The notes under the pieces were generated by a model that did not search any database, was not told where the DNA came from, and saw only the letters and a program-made list of their open reading frames with translations. From Clostridium beijerinckii (GTDB lineage: Bacteria > Bacillota > Clostridia > Clostridiales > Clostridiaceae): a stretch of 64,000 bases of DNA. The position numbers and the translations under genes are program-made. Of this stretch, positions 16,455-26,629 are shown one piece after another. The DNA lies in assembly GCF_018223745.1 (NCBI RefSeq), contig NZ_CP073653.1:1417001-1481000 (forward strand). Direction: 5' to 3'. The stretch's first letter is position 1. Each line of letters starts with the position of its first letter.

Positions 16455-17510
16455 ATGAATTATGAATTGTGGTTAATACTTATTGATATAACAAGTTTTC
16501 AAAAAATAAAATTAATAAATAAATATAAAACAGCAGAAAATGTATATAATAATTTTGAGGAGATATTAAAAGAAAATGAAACAATATCTAAAAAATTAAA
16601 AAATTTTCAAAAAGATGATTTATACTATGAAGTTTTAAAATTAGAAGAAACATTATATAAAAAAAATATAGGATATATAACATACTCTAATCCTTTATAT
16701 AAAGAGAAATTGAGCGGGATTTTAAATCCCCCTTATTTCCTTTTTTATATTGGAAATATAGACATTATAAATAATAAATCTATAGGTGTAGTAGGGGCAA
16801 GAAAATGCTCAAATTATGGACTAACTGTAACAAAACTCTTGACAAAGGAGCTTATTACTAATAATATAACGCTTATAAGCGGAGGTGCAAGAGGAATTGA
16901 TTCAATTGCACATAAAACAGCTTTAGAGAATGATGGATATAACATATGCGTATTAGGATGTGGAATAGATAGAACTTATCCATCTGAAAATAAAATGTTG
17001 TTTTCTAAAATAGCAGAAAAAGGCGTAGTAATTTCAGAATTTTTACTTGGTACAGCGCCATTAAGAGAAAACTTTCCTAAAAGGAATAGAATAATTAGTG
17101 GTCTTAGTGATGGCGTAATAGTTATAGAAGCTTCAGAAAAAAGCGGATCTTTAATAACAGCTAGACTTGCGCAGCAGCAGGAGAAAAAAGTTATTGCTGT
17201 TCCAGGCTCTATATTATATGCTGGAGCAAGTGGCTCTAACAAACTGATTAGAGATGGTGCTAGTATATGTACTGATATAGAGGATTTAAGAGTTTTACTT
17301 AGTTTAGAACATATTGAAATTCAACCAATGAATTTTACACCAGAGAAAAGTGAAATACTAGAGTTAATTACAGATTCACCAATTCACATAGATGATATTT
17401 TTAAAAATACGTCTGTTGATAGAGGAGCTTTATACGCATTATTATTTGAAATGCAGATAAAAAGTGAAATTATTTGTCTACCGGGAAATTACTATGTGAA
17501 AACAATTTAA
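16455..17510 (+). CDS. dprA: DNA processing protein DprA
   Basis: DprA (351 aa) loads RecA on incoming single-stranded DNA. The Rossmann-like core shows GVVGARKCSNYG, SGGARGIDSIAH, GCGIDRTYP, NRIISGLSDGVIVIEA and SGSLITARLA, ending with VIAVPGS. The N-terminal SAM-like region is divergent and Lys-rich, and a winged-helix C-terminal domain (DLA/Z-DNA-binding-like) covers the last 65 residues. comM-dprA-topA is a common clostridial order. Confidence 0.96.
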   Translation: MNYELWLILIDITSFQKIKLINKYKTAENVYNNFEEILKENETISKKLKNFQKDDLYYEVLKLEETLYKKNIGYITYSNPLYKEKLSGILNPPYFLFYIGNIDIINNKSIGVVGARKCSNYGLTVTKLLTKELITNNITLISGGARGIDSIAHKTALENDGYNICVLGCGIDRTYPSENKMLFSKIAEKGVVISEFLLGTAPLRENFPKRNRIISGLSDGVIVIEASEKSGSLITARLAQQQEKKVIAVPGSILYAGASGSNKLIRDGASICTDIEDLRVLLSLEHIEIQPMNFTPEKSEILELITDSPIHIDDIFKNTSVDRGALYALLFEMQIKSEIICLPGNYYVKTI

Positions 17511-17556
17511 AAATGTGTAGGGGGTGAATACTTCATAAATTTTATGGAGTTATACT

Positions 17557-19650
17557 ATGGGTCAAAAACTTGTAATTGTTGAGTCGCCGGCTAAAGCAAA
17601 AACAATCGGCAAATATTTGGGTAAGAATTATATTGTAGAAGCATCAATGGGACACGTAAGAGATTTACCTAAGAGTACATTAGGTGTTGATATAGAAAAT
17701 AACTATACTCCTAAGTATATAACTATTAGAGGAAAAGGAGAATTAATAGATAAACTAAGAAAGGCTGCAAAAAAAGCAGAAAAGGTTTATCTCGCAACTG
17801 ACCCCGATAGAGAAGGTGAAGCGATTTCGTGGCATTTAGCCAATATATTAAAAATTTCAGAGGATGAAACATGCAGAATTGTATTTAATGAGGTTACAAA
17901 GACAGCTGTAAAAGCCTCTATAAAACAAGCTAGAAAAATAGACTTGGATTTAGTTGATGCCCAACAAGCAAGAAGAATATTAGATAGACTTGTTGGTTAT
18001 GAAATAAGTCCGATTTTATGGAAAAATGTAAAGTGGGGACTTAGTGCAGGAAGAGTACAATCAGCTGCTTTAAAATTGATTTGTGACAGAGAAAAGGAAA
18101 TAAATGAATTTATACCAAAGGAATATTGGTCAATAGACTGTACACTTAAAAAAGAAAAAAAGAAATTTCCAGTTAGGCTATCAACATATAAAGGAAAGAA
18201 GATTGAGATTGGAAATGAAGAAACATCAAATGGAATTATAAAAGAGCTTAATAAGGGAAACTTTGTAGTAAAAAGTATAAAAAAAGGTAAGAAAAATAGA
18301 AATCCGCTTCCACCTTTTACAACAAGTACTCTTCAACAGGATGCAAATAGAAAATTAAATTTCATGACAAAAAGAACCATGTCGATTGCGCAAGTTCTTT
18401 ATGAAGGTGTTGAAGTTAAAAATTATGGTACAGTCGGATTGATAACATACATGAGAACTGATTCGGTAAGAATTTCAGAAGAGGCTCAAGAAAGCGCAAA
18501 AGAATTTATAGAAGGTACTTATGGAAAAGAGTATCTTCCAGGTGCTCCTAGAGTATATAAAGGTAAGAAAAATATTCAGGATGCTCATGAAGCGATAAGA
18601 CCTACTTATGTAGAGATTACACCTGAAATTGCTAAAGAAAATTTAAATCCAGAGCAATATAAATTGTATTCTCTAATATGGAATAGATTTGTTGCAAGTC
18701 AAATGGCGTCATGCGAATTAAATACACACTCAATAGATATAGAAAATGGAGACTATAAATTTAAAGCATCTGGTTCAGTAATCTCTTTTGATGGTTTTAT
18801 GAAAATATATGAATACTCAAATGAAGAAGATGAGAATTCTGTAATATTACCAGAGCTTAAGGAAAATGAAGAGTTAAAAGTGGAATCACTAAATGGAACA
18901 CAACATTTTACACAACCACAGCCAAGGTATACTGAAGCATCTTTTGTTAAATTATTAGAAGAAAAAGGTATAGGCAGACCTAGTACTTATGTTCCAACAA
19001 TTTCAACTCTTCTAGGAAGGAATTATGTTATTCGTGAAAAGAAGAATCTAATTCCAACTGAACTTGGTGAAATAGTAAATAATATTGTAAGTGAATATTT
19101 TAGGCAAATAGTTGATGTTGATTTTACGGCAGATATGGAGAGAAAGCTTGATGATGTAGAAGAAGGATCTGAGAATTGGACTCAAATAGTAGAGGAATTT
19201 TTTAGTCCACTAAAAGTTGCTATTGAAAAGGCTGAAAAAGAAATATCTAAAGTAGTAATTGAAGATAAGGTCAGCGATGTAAAATGTGAAAAATGCGGTC
19301 GTATGATGGTTATTAAAAGAGGAAGGTTTGGAGAATTTTTGGCATGTCCTGGATATCCGGAGTGTAAGAATGCTAAACCTATAGTTGAGGAATTAGATGT
19401 TCCATGTCCTGAATGTGGAAAACCAATTGTAGCTAAGAAGAGCAAAAAGGGAAAGAAATTCTTTGGATGTTTAGGTTACCCTGAATGTAAATTTGTAAGT
19501 TGGTATGAACCAGTAAAAGAAAAATGTCCTAATTGTAATTCCTATATGGTAGCAAAGTATTCGAAAACAAAAGGAAACTATATACAATGCTCAAATAGTG
19601 AGTGTAATTATAAAGAAGAAGTAAAAAAAGATAACTCAAAAGAAGAGTAG
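17557..19650 (+). CDS. topA: DNA topoisomerase I
   Basis: TopA (697 aa) relaxes negative supercoils by passing a strand through a break held by a tyrosine. The Toprim domain starts LVIVESPAKAKTIGKYLG and has the DPDREGEAI acidic motif. The catalytic tyrosine is Tyr298 in GLITYMRTDS. Three C-terminal zinc ribbons follow: CEKCG...CPGYPEC, CPECG...CLGYPEC, and CPNC...CSNSEC, all with four cysteines. The tail is Lys/Glu-rich. Full length; no disruption. Confidence 0.98.
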   Translation: MGQKLVIVESPAKAKTIGKYLGKNYIVEASMGHVRDLPKSTLGVDIENNYTPKYITIRGKGELIDKLRKAAKKAEKVYLATDPDREGEAISWHLANILKISEDETCRIVFNEVTKTAVKASIKQARKIDLDLVDAQQARRILDRLVGYEISPILWKNVKWGLSAGRVQSAALKLICDREKEINEFIPKEYWSIDCTLKKEKKKFPVRLSTYKGKKIEIGNEETSNGIIKELNKGNFVVKSIKKGKKNRNPLPPFTTSTLQQDANRKLNFMTKRTMSIAQVLYEGVEVKNYGTVGLITYMRTDSVRISEEAQESAKEFIEGTYGKEYLPGAPRVYKGKKNIQDAHEAIRPTYVEITPEIAKENLNPEQYKLYSLIWNRFVASQMASCELNTHSIDIENGDYKFKASGSVISFDGFMKIYEYSNEEDENSVILPELKENEELKVESLNGTQHFTQPQPRYTEASFVKLLEEKGIGRPSTYVPTISTLLGRNYVIREKKNLIPTELGEIVNNIVSEYFRQIVDVDFTADMERKLDDVEEGSENWTQIVEEFFSPLKVAIEKAEKEISKVVIEDKVSDVKCEKCGRMMVIKRGRFGEFLACPGYPECKNAKPIVEELDVPCPECGKPIVAKKSKKGKKFFGCLGYPECKFVSWYEPVKEKCPNCNSYMVAKYSKTKGNYIQCSNSECNYKEEVKKDNSKEE

Positions 19651-19722
19651 AAATAAATACGAAGAAAACAGCTTTATAAGTAAATAAGTGATATTATTTT
19701 GTCGAATCTAATAAAAAGAGTG

Positions 19723-19751
19723 TTGAAAAGCAAGATTTTATATGATAAACT
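19723..19751 (+). promoter_or_regulatory. Sigma-A-type promoter for codY
   Basis: TTGAAA (19723-19728) and TAAACT (19746-19751) with 17-bp spacing, about 110 bp before the codY start. Confidence 0.6.
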
Positions 19752-19791
19752 AGTCTTGGTAGCAACTTGTAAAAAAATTCAATAAATTAAG

Positions 19792-19806
19792 AATTTTCTA
19801 ACAATA
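19792..19806 (+). promoter_or_regulatory. Candidate CodY box in the codY leader
   Basis: AATTTTCTAACAATA has three mismatches to the CodY consensus AATTTTCWGAAAATT and lies 40 bp downstream of the -10 box, where binding would act as a roadblock. CodY autoregulation is known in other Firmicutes; here it is inference. Confidence 0.35.
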
Positions 19807-19858
19807 ATATTCTTTTGCTAAATAATATTGTTATACAGCTGCCAAGGAGGATTATAAT

Positions 19859-20635
19859 ATGTCATCATTATTAACTAAAACTAGAATGTTAAATAAGATT
19901 CTGCAGAAATCTGGTACAGAACCTGTAGCGTTTCAAGATATATGTACATTATTAAGTGAAGTTCTTGAATGTAATGTGTACATAATAAGCAAAAAAGGGA
20001 AAGTACTTGGATATACTTTTGGTAAAGATTTTGAATGTGAAGCCATGAAGAAAAAAGTAATAGAGGATAAAAAATTTCCAGAAGATTATAATAAGACATT
20101 GTTGGAAGTTAATGAAACATTATCTAATCTCCCTAATGAAGGCAGATGTGTATTTCAAGAGATTGGTAAGTGCAAGAAGGTAGATAAGCTATCAACAATA
20201 GTTCCTATTATAGGAAGTAGAGAAAGACTAGGAACATTAATTTTAGCTAGATTCGGTAATCCATTTACTGATGAGGACTTAGTTATAGTAGAATATAGTG
20301 CAACGATTGTAGGTATGGAAATGCTTAGAGCTATGCAGGATGAAATAACAGAAGATACTAGAAAAAAAGCAGTAGTTCAGTTAGCTATAGGAACTCTTTC
20401 GTACTCAGAATTGGAAGCAGTTGAACATATTTTTGATGAGTTAAATGGAAATGAAGGACTTTTAGTGGCTTCAAAGATAGCGGATAAAGTTGGTATAACT
20501 AGAAGCGTTATAGTAAATGCACTTAGAAAATTTGAAAGCGCAGGAGTTATTGAATCAAGATCACTTGGAATGAAAGGTACTTATATTAGAATATTAAATG
20601 AAAAGCTAATAGATGAGTTAAAAAAGATTAAATAA
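19859..20635 (+). CDS. codY: GTP- and branched-chain-amino-acid-sensing repressor CodY
   Basis: CodY (258 aa) represses nutrient-scavenging and stationary-phase genes when GTP and branched-chain amino acids are plentiful. The N-terminal GAF domain (about 1-155) contains the family blocks around [10 protein letters not shown] and [13 protein letters not shown]. The C-terminal winged helix-turn-helix (about 200-245) has [21 protein letters not shown] and [16 protein letters not shown] precedes the ATG. The topA-codY adjacency differs from Bacillus, where hslVU precede codY. Confidence 0.97.
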   Translation: MSSLLTKTRMLNKILQKSGTEPVAFQDICTLLSEVLECNVYIISKKGKVLGYTFGKDFECEAMKKKVIEDKKFPEDYNKTLLEVNETLSNLPNEGRCVFQEIGKCKKVDKLSTIVPIIGSRERLGTLILARFGNPFTDEDLVIVEYSATIVGMEMLRAMQDEITEDTRKKAVVQLAIGTLSYSELEAVEHIFDELNGNEGLLVASKIADKVGITRSVIVNALRKFESAGVIESRSLGMKGTYIRILNEKLIDELKKIK

Positions 20636-20638
20636 TAG

Positions 20639-20677
20639 ATAGCTATAGACAAGTAATGGTCTATAGCTATTTTTTTA
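20639..20677 (+). terminator. Terminator after codY
   Basis: Perfect 12-bp stem ATAGCTATAGAC/GTCTATAGCTAT with an 8-nt loop, followed by seven T residues. Confidence 0.9.
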
Positions 20678-21037
20678 TTCTTTTGGAATTTATAATTCGG
20701 TAAAATCTGTGAACAATTTTTGGGACGGGTAATTAACTAAGGGAGTATCTAAAAGAATGAAAAATAAATCGTATTCTCCAACTATATTTCTCTTAGATGT
20801 GTTCGAAAAGGTAGAAGCGTAAAAAAACTCTTGCTTAACAGCTTCAGAGATTTTCTTCTAAAGAAAAGTAAAAAATAAATTTTGAAGCACAATAATACAA
20901 ATAATAATATATAGTTTATTCCATTTGTGTATAAGATTTAACTATTTTGAGAAGACTTTAAGATGATTAATAAAATTTTATTAAATACAAATAATGTGCA
21001 TATTTTTATTTATGCAAGTTAAATTGAAAAATTTTTG
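20678..21037. other. Spacer upstream of the rpsB promoter
   Basis: About 360 bp of AT-rich sequence. I see no gene, repeat or recognisable RNA in it. Confidence 0.5.
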
Positions 21038-21066
21038 TTGATACCATAAATACCTTATGATATACT
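21038..21066 (+). promoter_or_regulatory. Sigma-A-type promoter for rpsB-tsf
   Basis: TTGATA (21038-21043) and TATACT (21061-21066) with 17-bp spacing and a TG-A extension before the -10. It gives a leader of about 100 nt before rpsB. Confidence 0.75.
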
Positions 21067-21085
21067 ACTTAAGGTAAGAAATACA

Positions 21086-21152
21086 CACACTATCCAATTT
21101 ATAGATTTGGTGCCCTTATTTTAAGGGAAATTTATAAGATGAAGATAGTGGA
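21086..21152 (+). ncRNA. Structured leader upstream of rpsB
   Basis: CACTATC (21088-21094) can pair with GATAGTG (21144-21150). The enclosed 49 nt contain a second hairpin CCCTTA/TAAGGG, giving a branched fold that ends 11 nt before the ribosome site. Such a fold between promoter and ribosomal gene suggests autogenous control by S2, but no family is recognised. Confidence 0.4.
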
Positions 21153-21176
21153 GGTAAAAACCAAGGAGGTAACAAA

Positions 21177-21878
21177 ATGTCAGTAATATCAATGAAACAA
21201 TTATTAGAAGCAGGTGTACACTTCGGTCACCAAACAAGAAGATGGAATCCTAAAATGGCTCCATATATCTTCACAGAAAGAAACGGGATCTATATAATAG
21301 ACCTTCAAAAAACAGTTAAGAAAGCTGAAGAAGCTTATAACTTCGTTAAGCAAGTAGCTGAAGAAGGAAAAGATATACTTTTCGTTGGAACTAAGAAACA
21401 AGCTCAAGAAGCAATACAAGAAGAAGCTATCAGAAGTAACATGCATTTCGTAAATAATAGATGGTTAGGTGGAATGTTAACAAACTTCTCAACTATCAGA
21501 GGTAGAATAAGAAAATTAGAACAAATTGAAAAAATGCAAGAAGATGGAACTTTTGACGTTCTTCCTAAGAAAGAAGTTATAAAGCTTAAAGGCGAAATGG
21601 AAAAACTTGAAAAGAATCTTGGTGGTATCAGAAACTTAGATGCATCAAACGTTGGAGCAATGTTTATAGTTGATCCAAGAAAAGAAAAAAATGCTATCTT
21701 AGAAGCTAAGATTTTAGGAATACCAGTTGTTGCTATTGTAGATACTAACTGTGATCCAGAAGAAGTTGACTACGTAATCCCAGGTAATGACGATGCTATT
21801 AGAGCTGTTAAATTAATAACTGCTAAAATGGCTGATGCTATTATGGAAGGAAGACAAGGCGAACAATTAGCTGAGTAG
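21177..21878 (+). CDS. rpsB: 30S ribosomal protein S2
   Basis: S2 (233 aa) joins the 30S late and is needed for S1 docking. The start [37 protein letters not shown], the [15 protein letters not shown] block and the C-terminal [22 protein letters not shown] are family hallmarks. AAGGAGGT lies 7 bp before the ATG. It shares a promoter with tsf, with a hairpin in between that may reduce read-through. Confidence 0.98.
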   Translation: MSVISMKQLLEAGVHFGHQTRRWNPKMAPYIFTERNGIYIIDLQKTVKKAEEAYNFVKQVAEEGKDILFVGTKKQAQEAIQEEAIRSNMHFVNNRWLGGMLTNFSTIRGRIRKLEQIEKMQEDGTFDVLPKKEVIKLKGEMEKLEKNLGGIRNLDASNVGAMFIVDPRKEKNAILEAKILGIPVVAIVDTNCDPEEVDYVIPGNDDAIRAVKLITAKMADAIMEGRQGEQLAE

Positions 21879-21892
21879 TTTATATAAACTTT

Positions 21893-21930
21893 AAAAGGGT
21901 AAGTGAGTTCACTCCAACTGCCCTTTTATT
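21893..21930 (+). terminator. Hairpin between rpsB and tsf
   Basis: AAAAGGG (21893-21899) pairs with CCCTTTT (21921-21927), enclosing a smaller AGTGA/TCACT hairpin, followed by ATT. Probably a partial terminator that sets the S2 to EF-Ts ratio, as seen at this site in other bacteria. Confidence 0.55.
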
Positions 21931-21973
21931 AGGTGTTAAGGATTACTTTCGATATAGAGGAGGAATTAAATTT

Positions 21974-22891
21974 ATGGCAAATATAAGCGCACAATTAGTT
22001 AAAGAACTAAGAGAAATGACTGGAGCTAAAATGATGGATTGTAAGAAAGCTCTAGTTGAAACAGAAGGAAGTATTGAAAAGGCTGTTGAATTCTTAAGAG
22101 AAAAAGGACTTGCAGATGCAGCTAAGAAGTCAGGTAGAGTTGCTGCTGAAGGTATAGTTAAGACATATATTTCAGATGATAAGAAAACAGGAACAGTTCT
22201 TGAATTCAACTGTGAAACAGACTTTGTTGCATTAAACGAAGAATTTGTTGGTTTTGCTGATAAGTTAGCTAAAATGGTAGCTGAAACTTCAGTTAAAACA
22301 GTAGAAGAACTTCTTGAAGAAAAGTTTGATGGAGAAGCAACAGTAGCAGAAAGTTTAAAAGCTTTAATAGCAAAACTTGGTGAAAACATGTCAGTAAGAA
22401 GATTTACTAAATTCGCTATTGATAATGGAATAGTTAGTAGCTATATTCATGGTGGTGGAAGAATTGGAGTTTTAGTAGAAGTTTCTTGTGATAAGGCTTC
22501 AGAAGTTTTAGATGAAGTTGCAAAAGAAGTTTGTATGCAAATTGCAGCAGCAAACCCATTATTCTTAGGTAAAGATGATGTTGATGCAACATCTATGGAA
22601 AAAGAAAAAGAAATCTATAGAGTTCAAGCTTTAAATGAAGGAAAACCAGAAAATATCGTTGAAAAAATGGTAATGGGAAGAATTCAAAAGTACTTTAAAG
22701 AAGTTTGTCTTTTAGAACAACCATGGGTAAAAGATTCTGATAAGACAATCAATAAATTCTTAGAAGAGAAATCTAAAGAGGTTGGTTCTCCAGTTAAGAT
22801 AACTAGATTCGTAAGATACGAAAGAGGAGAAGGAATCGAAGTTGAAAAGGTAGACTTTGCTGAAGAAGTTGCAAGACAAATCGGTAAATAG
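21974..22891 (+). CDS. tsf: Translation elongation factor Ts
   Basis: EF-Ts (305 aa) releases GDP from EF-Tu. The N-terminal UBA-like domain reads [20 protein letters not shown], followed by the core with FNCETDFVA (the TDFV motif that contacts EF-Tu) and two coiled subdomains; the end [16 protein letters not shown] is typical. GAGGAGG precedes the ATG at a slightly long spacing. Ends at a strong terminator. Confidence 0.98.
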   Translation: MANISAQLVKELREMTGAKMMDCKKALVETEGSIEKAVEFLREKGLADAAKKSGRVAAEGIVKTYISDDKKTGTVLEFNCETDFVALNEEFVGFADKLAKMVAETSVKTVEELLEEKFDGEATVAESLKALIAKLGENMSVRRFTKFAIDNGIVSSYIHGGGRIGVLVEVSCDKASEVLDEVAKEVCMQIAAANPLFLGKDDVDATSMEKEKEIYRVQALNEGKPENIVEKMVMGRIQKYFKEVCLLEQPWVKDSDKTINKFLEEKSKEVGSPVKITRFVRYERGEGIEVEKVDFAEEVARQIGK

Positions 22892-22900
22892 TTGGAACCT

Positions 22901-22930
22901 AAAGAGAACACTTTGTGTTCTCTTTTTTTA
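22901..22930 (+). terminator. Terminator after tsf
   Basis: Perfect 9-bp stem AGAGAACAC/GTGTTCTCT with TTT loop, followed by a run of T residues. Confidence 0.9.
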
Positions 22931-22999
22931 AGAAATAAAGTACATATACTTATTAAAAAGGTTTTATTGATCCCTAAAATATTCAGGAGGTAATTATAA

Positions 23000-23914
<915 letters not shown>

Positions 23915-23950
23915 CTTTTATGTCTTTAAAAAGAAATAGGAGGAAAAATC

Positions 23951-24508
23951 ATGATTAAGGATATTATTCAAAATGCAGAAGAAAAAATGAAAAAAACAAT
24001 ATCTGTATTAAAATCAGATTTATCAACAATGAAAGCAGGAAGAGCGAACCCTACGATGCTTGATAGAATTCATGTTGAATATTATGGAAGCATGTGCCCA
24101 CTTAGCCAAGTAGCTAATGTTTCAGCTCCAGAGCCAAGAGTACTTATGATAACACCGTGGGAAAAGCCTCTATTGAAAGAGATAGAAAAAGCTATATTGA
24201 AATCAGATTTAGGATTAAATCCTTCAAGTGATGGTTCAATCATCAGACTAGTAATACCAGAATTAACAGAAGAAACTAGAAAAACTCTTGTTAAAAATGT
24301 TAAGAAAACAGGAGAAGAAGCTAAAGTAGCTATAAGATCAATAAGAAAAACTGCTAATGATAAAATAAAAGCCTTGAAAAAGGATGAGGATTTATCAGAA
24401 GATCAAGTAAAGAAAGCTGAAGATGAGGTTCAAAAGAAGACTGATGCAGTTGTAAAGGAAATAGATTCTATAATTGCTGCAAAAGAAAAAGAAGTCTTAT
24501 CGGTTTAA
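23951..24508 (+). CDS. frr: Ribosome recycling factor
   Basis: RRF (185 aa) splits post-termination ribosomes together with EF-G. Domain I helices begin IIQNAEEKMKKTI; the loop MKAGRANPTMLDRIHVEYYG and MITPWEKPLLKEIEKAI and NPSSDGSIIRLVIPELTEE are conserved; the long coiled helices follow to the C-terminus. AATAGGAGG precedes the ATG. Usually directly after pyrH; here the two are 228 bp apart because of the split repeat. Confidence 0.98.
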   Translation: MIKDIIQNAEEKMKKTISVLKSDLSTMKAGRANPTMLDRIHVEYYGSMCPLSQVANVSAPEPRVLMITPWEKPLLKEIEKAILKSDLGLNPSSDGSIIRLVIPELTEETRKTLVKNVKKTGEEAKVAIRSIRKTANDKIKALKKDEDLSEDQVKKAEDEVQKKTDAVVKEIDSIIAAKEKEVLSV

Positions 24509-24517
24509 ATTTTAAAG

Positions 24518-24542
24518 CCTGCTAGAAAAGCAGGTTTTTTCC
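24518..24542 (+). terminator. Terminator after frr
   Basis: CCTGCT/AGCAGG stem with a 5-nt loop followed by TTTTTT. Confidence 0.85.
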
Positions 24543-24920
24543 TTAAGCAGATTTTAGAATTCAGAATTTAGTATATGAATAATTTATTCTTTGAACAAGC
24601 TGAAGAGTAAAAATCTAAATATATTATTTAGATTGGTTAATTTAGTTAACTCCTACAAGAGTTAACTTGTTTTTGAATAAAAGATAAGTTGTAAAGTAAA
24701 CTTTTTCTCAGGGCAAGTGAAATATAGATTCAATATCTGTATGAATAAAATATTTGTGAAATTGTTGAAAAGTAATACATATTATTACATTTTGTTTAAA
24801 TGAGGATAATTAGTAAAGACTTTATTGTTGACTTCATATGAAAAAGGTTTAGTATTAATAATGTATATAAAGAATATATGCGGGTAGGTCAAGTTTTTCT
24901 AATAAACTAGGGGGAGAAAG
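24543..24920 (+). other. Spacer between frr and uppS with two hairpins
   Basis: Two perfect 9-bp hairpins lie close together: AATCTAAAT/ATTTAGATT (24612-24620 with 24626-24634) and AGTTAACTC/GAGTTAACT (24644-24652 with 24659-24667), the second followed by TGTTTTT and possibly a terminator. A weak promoter (TTGACT near 24828) may lie downstream. No gene seen. Confidence 0.5.
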
Positions 24921-25679
24921 ATGTTAAATATATTTAAATCAAAAAAGGAATTTAATCAAGATTTTGACTTGGATATGAATAACATACCAAATCATATAGC
25001 TATAATAATGGATGGAAATGGACGATGGGCAAAAGAACAGAATTTACCTAGAAGTATGGGACATAGAGCAGGAGTAGAGACTATTAGAAGGATTTTAAAG
25101 GAAGCAACAAGGCTTGGAATAAAAAATCTGACTTTATATGCTTTTTCAACTGAAAATTGGGCTAGACCTAAAGATGAAGTAGGAACACTAATGAAGCTTT
25201 TAGTAACTTATCTAAAAAGGGAACTAAAAGAATGCCATGAGAATGGAGTTAGAATGAATGTTTTAGGAGATACTTCGAAATTACCCAAGGAATGCCAGAA
25301 TGCATTAGAAGAAGCTTTAGAAACCACTCGAAATAATACAAAAATAAATTTGAATTTTGCACTAAATTATGGTGGTAGAAATGAAATTGTCAGAGCTATA
25401 AAACTTATTAATTCAGATATAAAGAATGGCAAATTAAACGAAGAAGATATTAATGAAGCTTTAGTAGAGAAGTATTTATATACAAAAGGGATACCTGACC
25501 CGGATTTAATTATTAGACCATCAGGGGAACAAAGGCTTAGTAACTTTTTATTATGGCAATGTGCTTACTCAGAATTTTGGTATTCTGATATTAATTGGCC
25601 TGATTTTAAAGAAAAAGATTTAAGAAAAGCTATAGCGGATTATCAAAATAGAGATAGGCGCTTTGGAAAAGTTAAATAG
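24921..25679 (+). CDS. uppS: Undecaprenyl diphosphate synthase
   Basis: UppS (252 aa) extends farnesyl diphosphate to the C55 lipid carrier for cell-wall synthesis. The catalytic Asp lies in HIAIIMDGNGRWA (residues about 25-37). GHRAGVETIRRI, YAFSTENWARP, LNFALNYGGRNEI and PDLIIRPSGEQRLSNFLLWQ are all family motifs. A roughly 20-residue N-terminal extension is common in clostridia. The site AGGGGGAG precedes the ATG. cdsA follows after 15 bp. Confidence 0.98.
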   Translation: MLNIFKSKKEFNQDFDLDMNNIPNHIAIIMDGNGRWAKEQNLPRSMGHRAGVETIRRILKEATRLGIKNLTLYAFSTENWARPKDEVGTLMKLLVTYLKRELKECHENGVRMNVLGDTSKLPKECQNALEEALETTRNNTKINLNFALNYGGRNEIVRAIKLINSDIKNGKLNEEDINEALVEKYLYTKGIPDPDLIIRPSGEQRLSNFLLWQCAYSEFWYSDINWPDFKEKDLRKAIADYQNRDRRFGKVK

Positions 25680-25694
25680 AGGAGTGGTTAGATT

Positions 25695-26489
25695 TTGAAG
25701 TCTAATAATAGATATTTGGGTGCTGCTATGATTGCTCCATTTATAGTATTTGTATTTCTTGGAGGAATTTATCTTAAATGCTTTATATTCGCATTGTCAG
25801 CAATGGCTTTATGGGAATTTTACAATGCGTTAAAAGAGAATGATTTAAAACCAATGAGAAGTGCGGGATATATCCTGTTGATAATATATTATCTTTTGAA
25901 TAACAATTTCGAAAATATGATGTATGTTGTTGTTGCTGCAACGTTCATATTATTGATATTTCCGGTTATAAATTTGAAATATACTTTTATTGACACATCA
26001 CTAACATTGCTTGGATTTATATATTGTGGAATTTTATTTAGTTTTGTGTATCTTGTTAATGTGAAAGCACATGGTGAATTTTTAGTTTGGATTATATTTA
26101 TAGGGTCATGGCTTTCAGATACAGCCGCTTTTTATAGCGGAAAGCTCTTTGGAAAGCACAAGCTTTCGCCTAAAGTGTCACCTAAGAAAACCATAGAAGG
26201 TTCAATAGGAGGACTTGTAGGAGCAACTGTTTTTACAGGTATATTTGGAATAGTAGTGCAAAGATATGTTAATATTATGCCGATATATAATTATTTCATT
26301 ATCGGTATTTTATGCGGATTATTTGGACAATTGGGAGATTTGGTTGCATCATCAATAAAAAGATATGTAGGAGTAAAAGATTATAGTAATCTAATTCCTG
26401 GTCATGGAGGAGTTCTAGATAGATTTGATAGTATAATTTTTGCAGCAGCAGCAGTGTTTTATTACTTAACTTTTATAATAAGAATTTAA
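25695..26489 (+). CDS. cdsA: Phosphatidate cytidylyltransferase
   Basis: CdsA (264 aa) makes CDP-diacylglycerol, the precursor of phosphatidylglycerol and cardiolipin; PgsA at 50.0 kb uses the product. It is a polytopic membrane protein with about seven hydrophobic segments and carries the family signature near the C-terminus: SSIKRYVGVKD followed by LIPGHGGVLDRFDS. Start is a TTG at 25695 with GAGGAG about 10 bp upstream. Confidence 0.96.
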   Translation: MKSNNRYLGAAMIAPFIVFVFLGGIYLKCFIFALSAMALWEFYNALKENDLKPMRSAGYILLIIYYLLNNNFENMMYVVVAATFILLIFPVINLKYTFIDTSLTLLGFIYCGILFSFVYLVNVKAHGEFLVWIIFIGSWLSDTAAFYSGKLFGKHKLSPKVSPKKTIEGSIGGLVGATVFTGIFGIVVQRYVNIMPIYNYFIIGILCGLFGQLGDLVASSIKRYVGVKDYSNLIPGHGGVLDRFDSIIFAAAAVFYYLTFIIRI

Positions 26490-26502
26490 AAATTAGAGAG
26501 AA

Positions 26503-26548
26503 ATTAAGCGTTATATAGTATAACTTATATAAGGCTTAATTTTTTTTT
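26503..26548 (+). terminator. Terminator after cdsA
   Basis: ATTAAGC pairs with GCTTAAT around an inner TTATATA-type stem with one mismatch, followed by eight or more T residues. Confidence 0.8.
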
Positions 26549-26629
26549 ATATAAGTTAAGTTATGAAGTTTTTAACAAGAGATGATTGGCATATAATATA
26601 CAAATATTAATAATTATTAAGTTAGTGAG

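Noticed and set aside
21943..22389. 148-codon frame on the minus strand inside tsf
   Set aside because: Antisense shadow of tsf: Ser/Leu-rich product without homology and no ribosome site.
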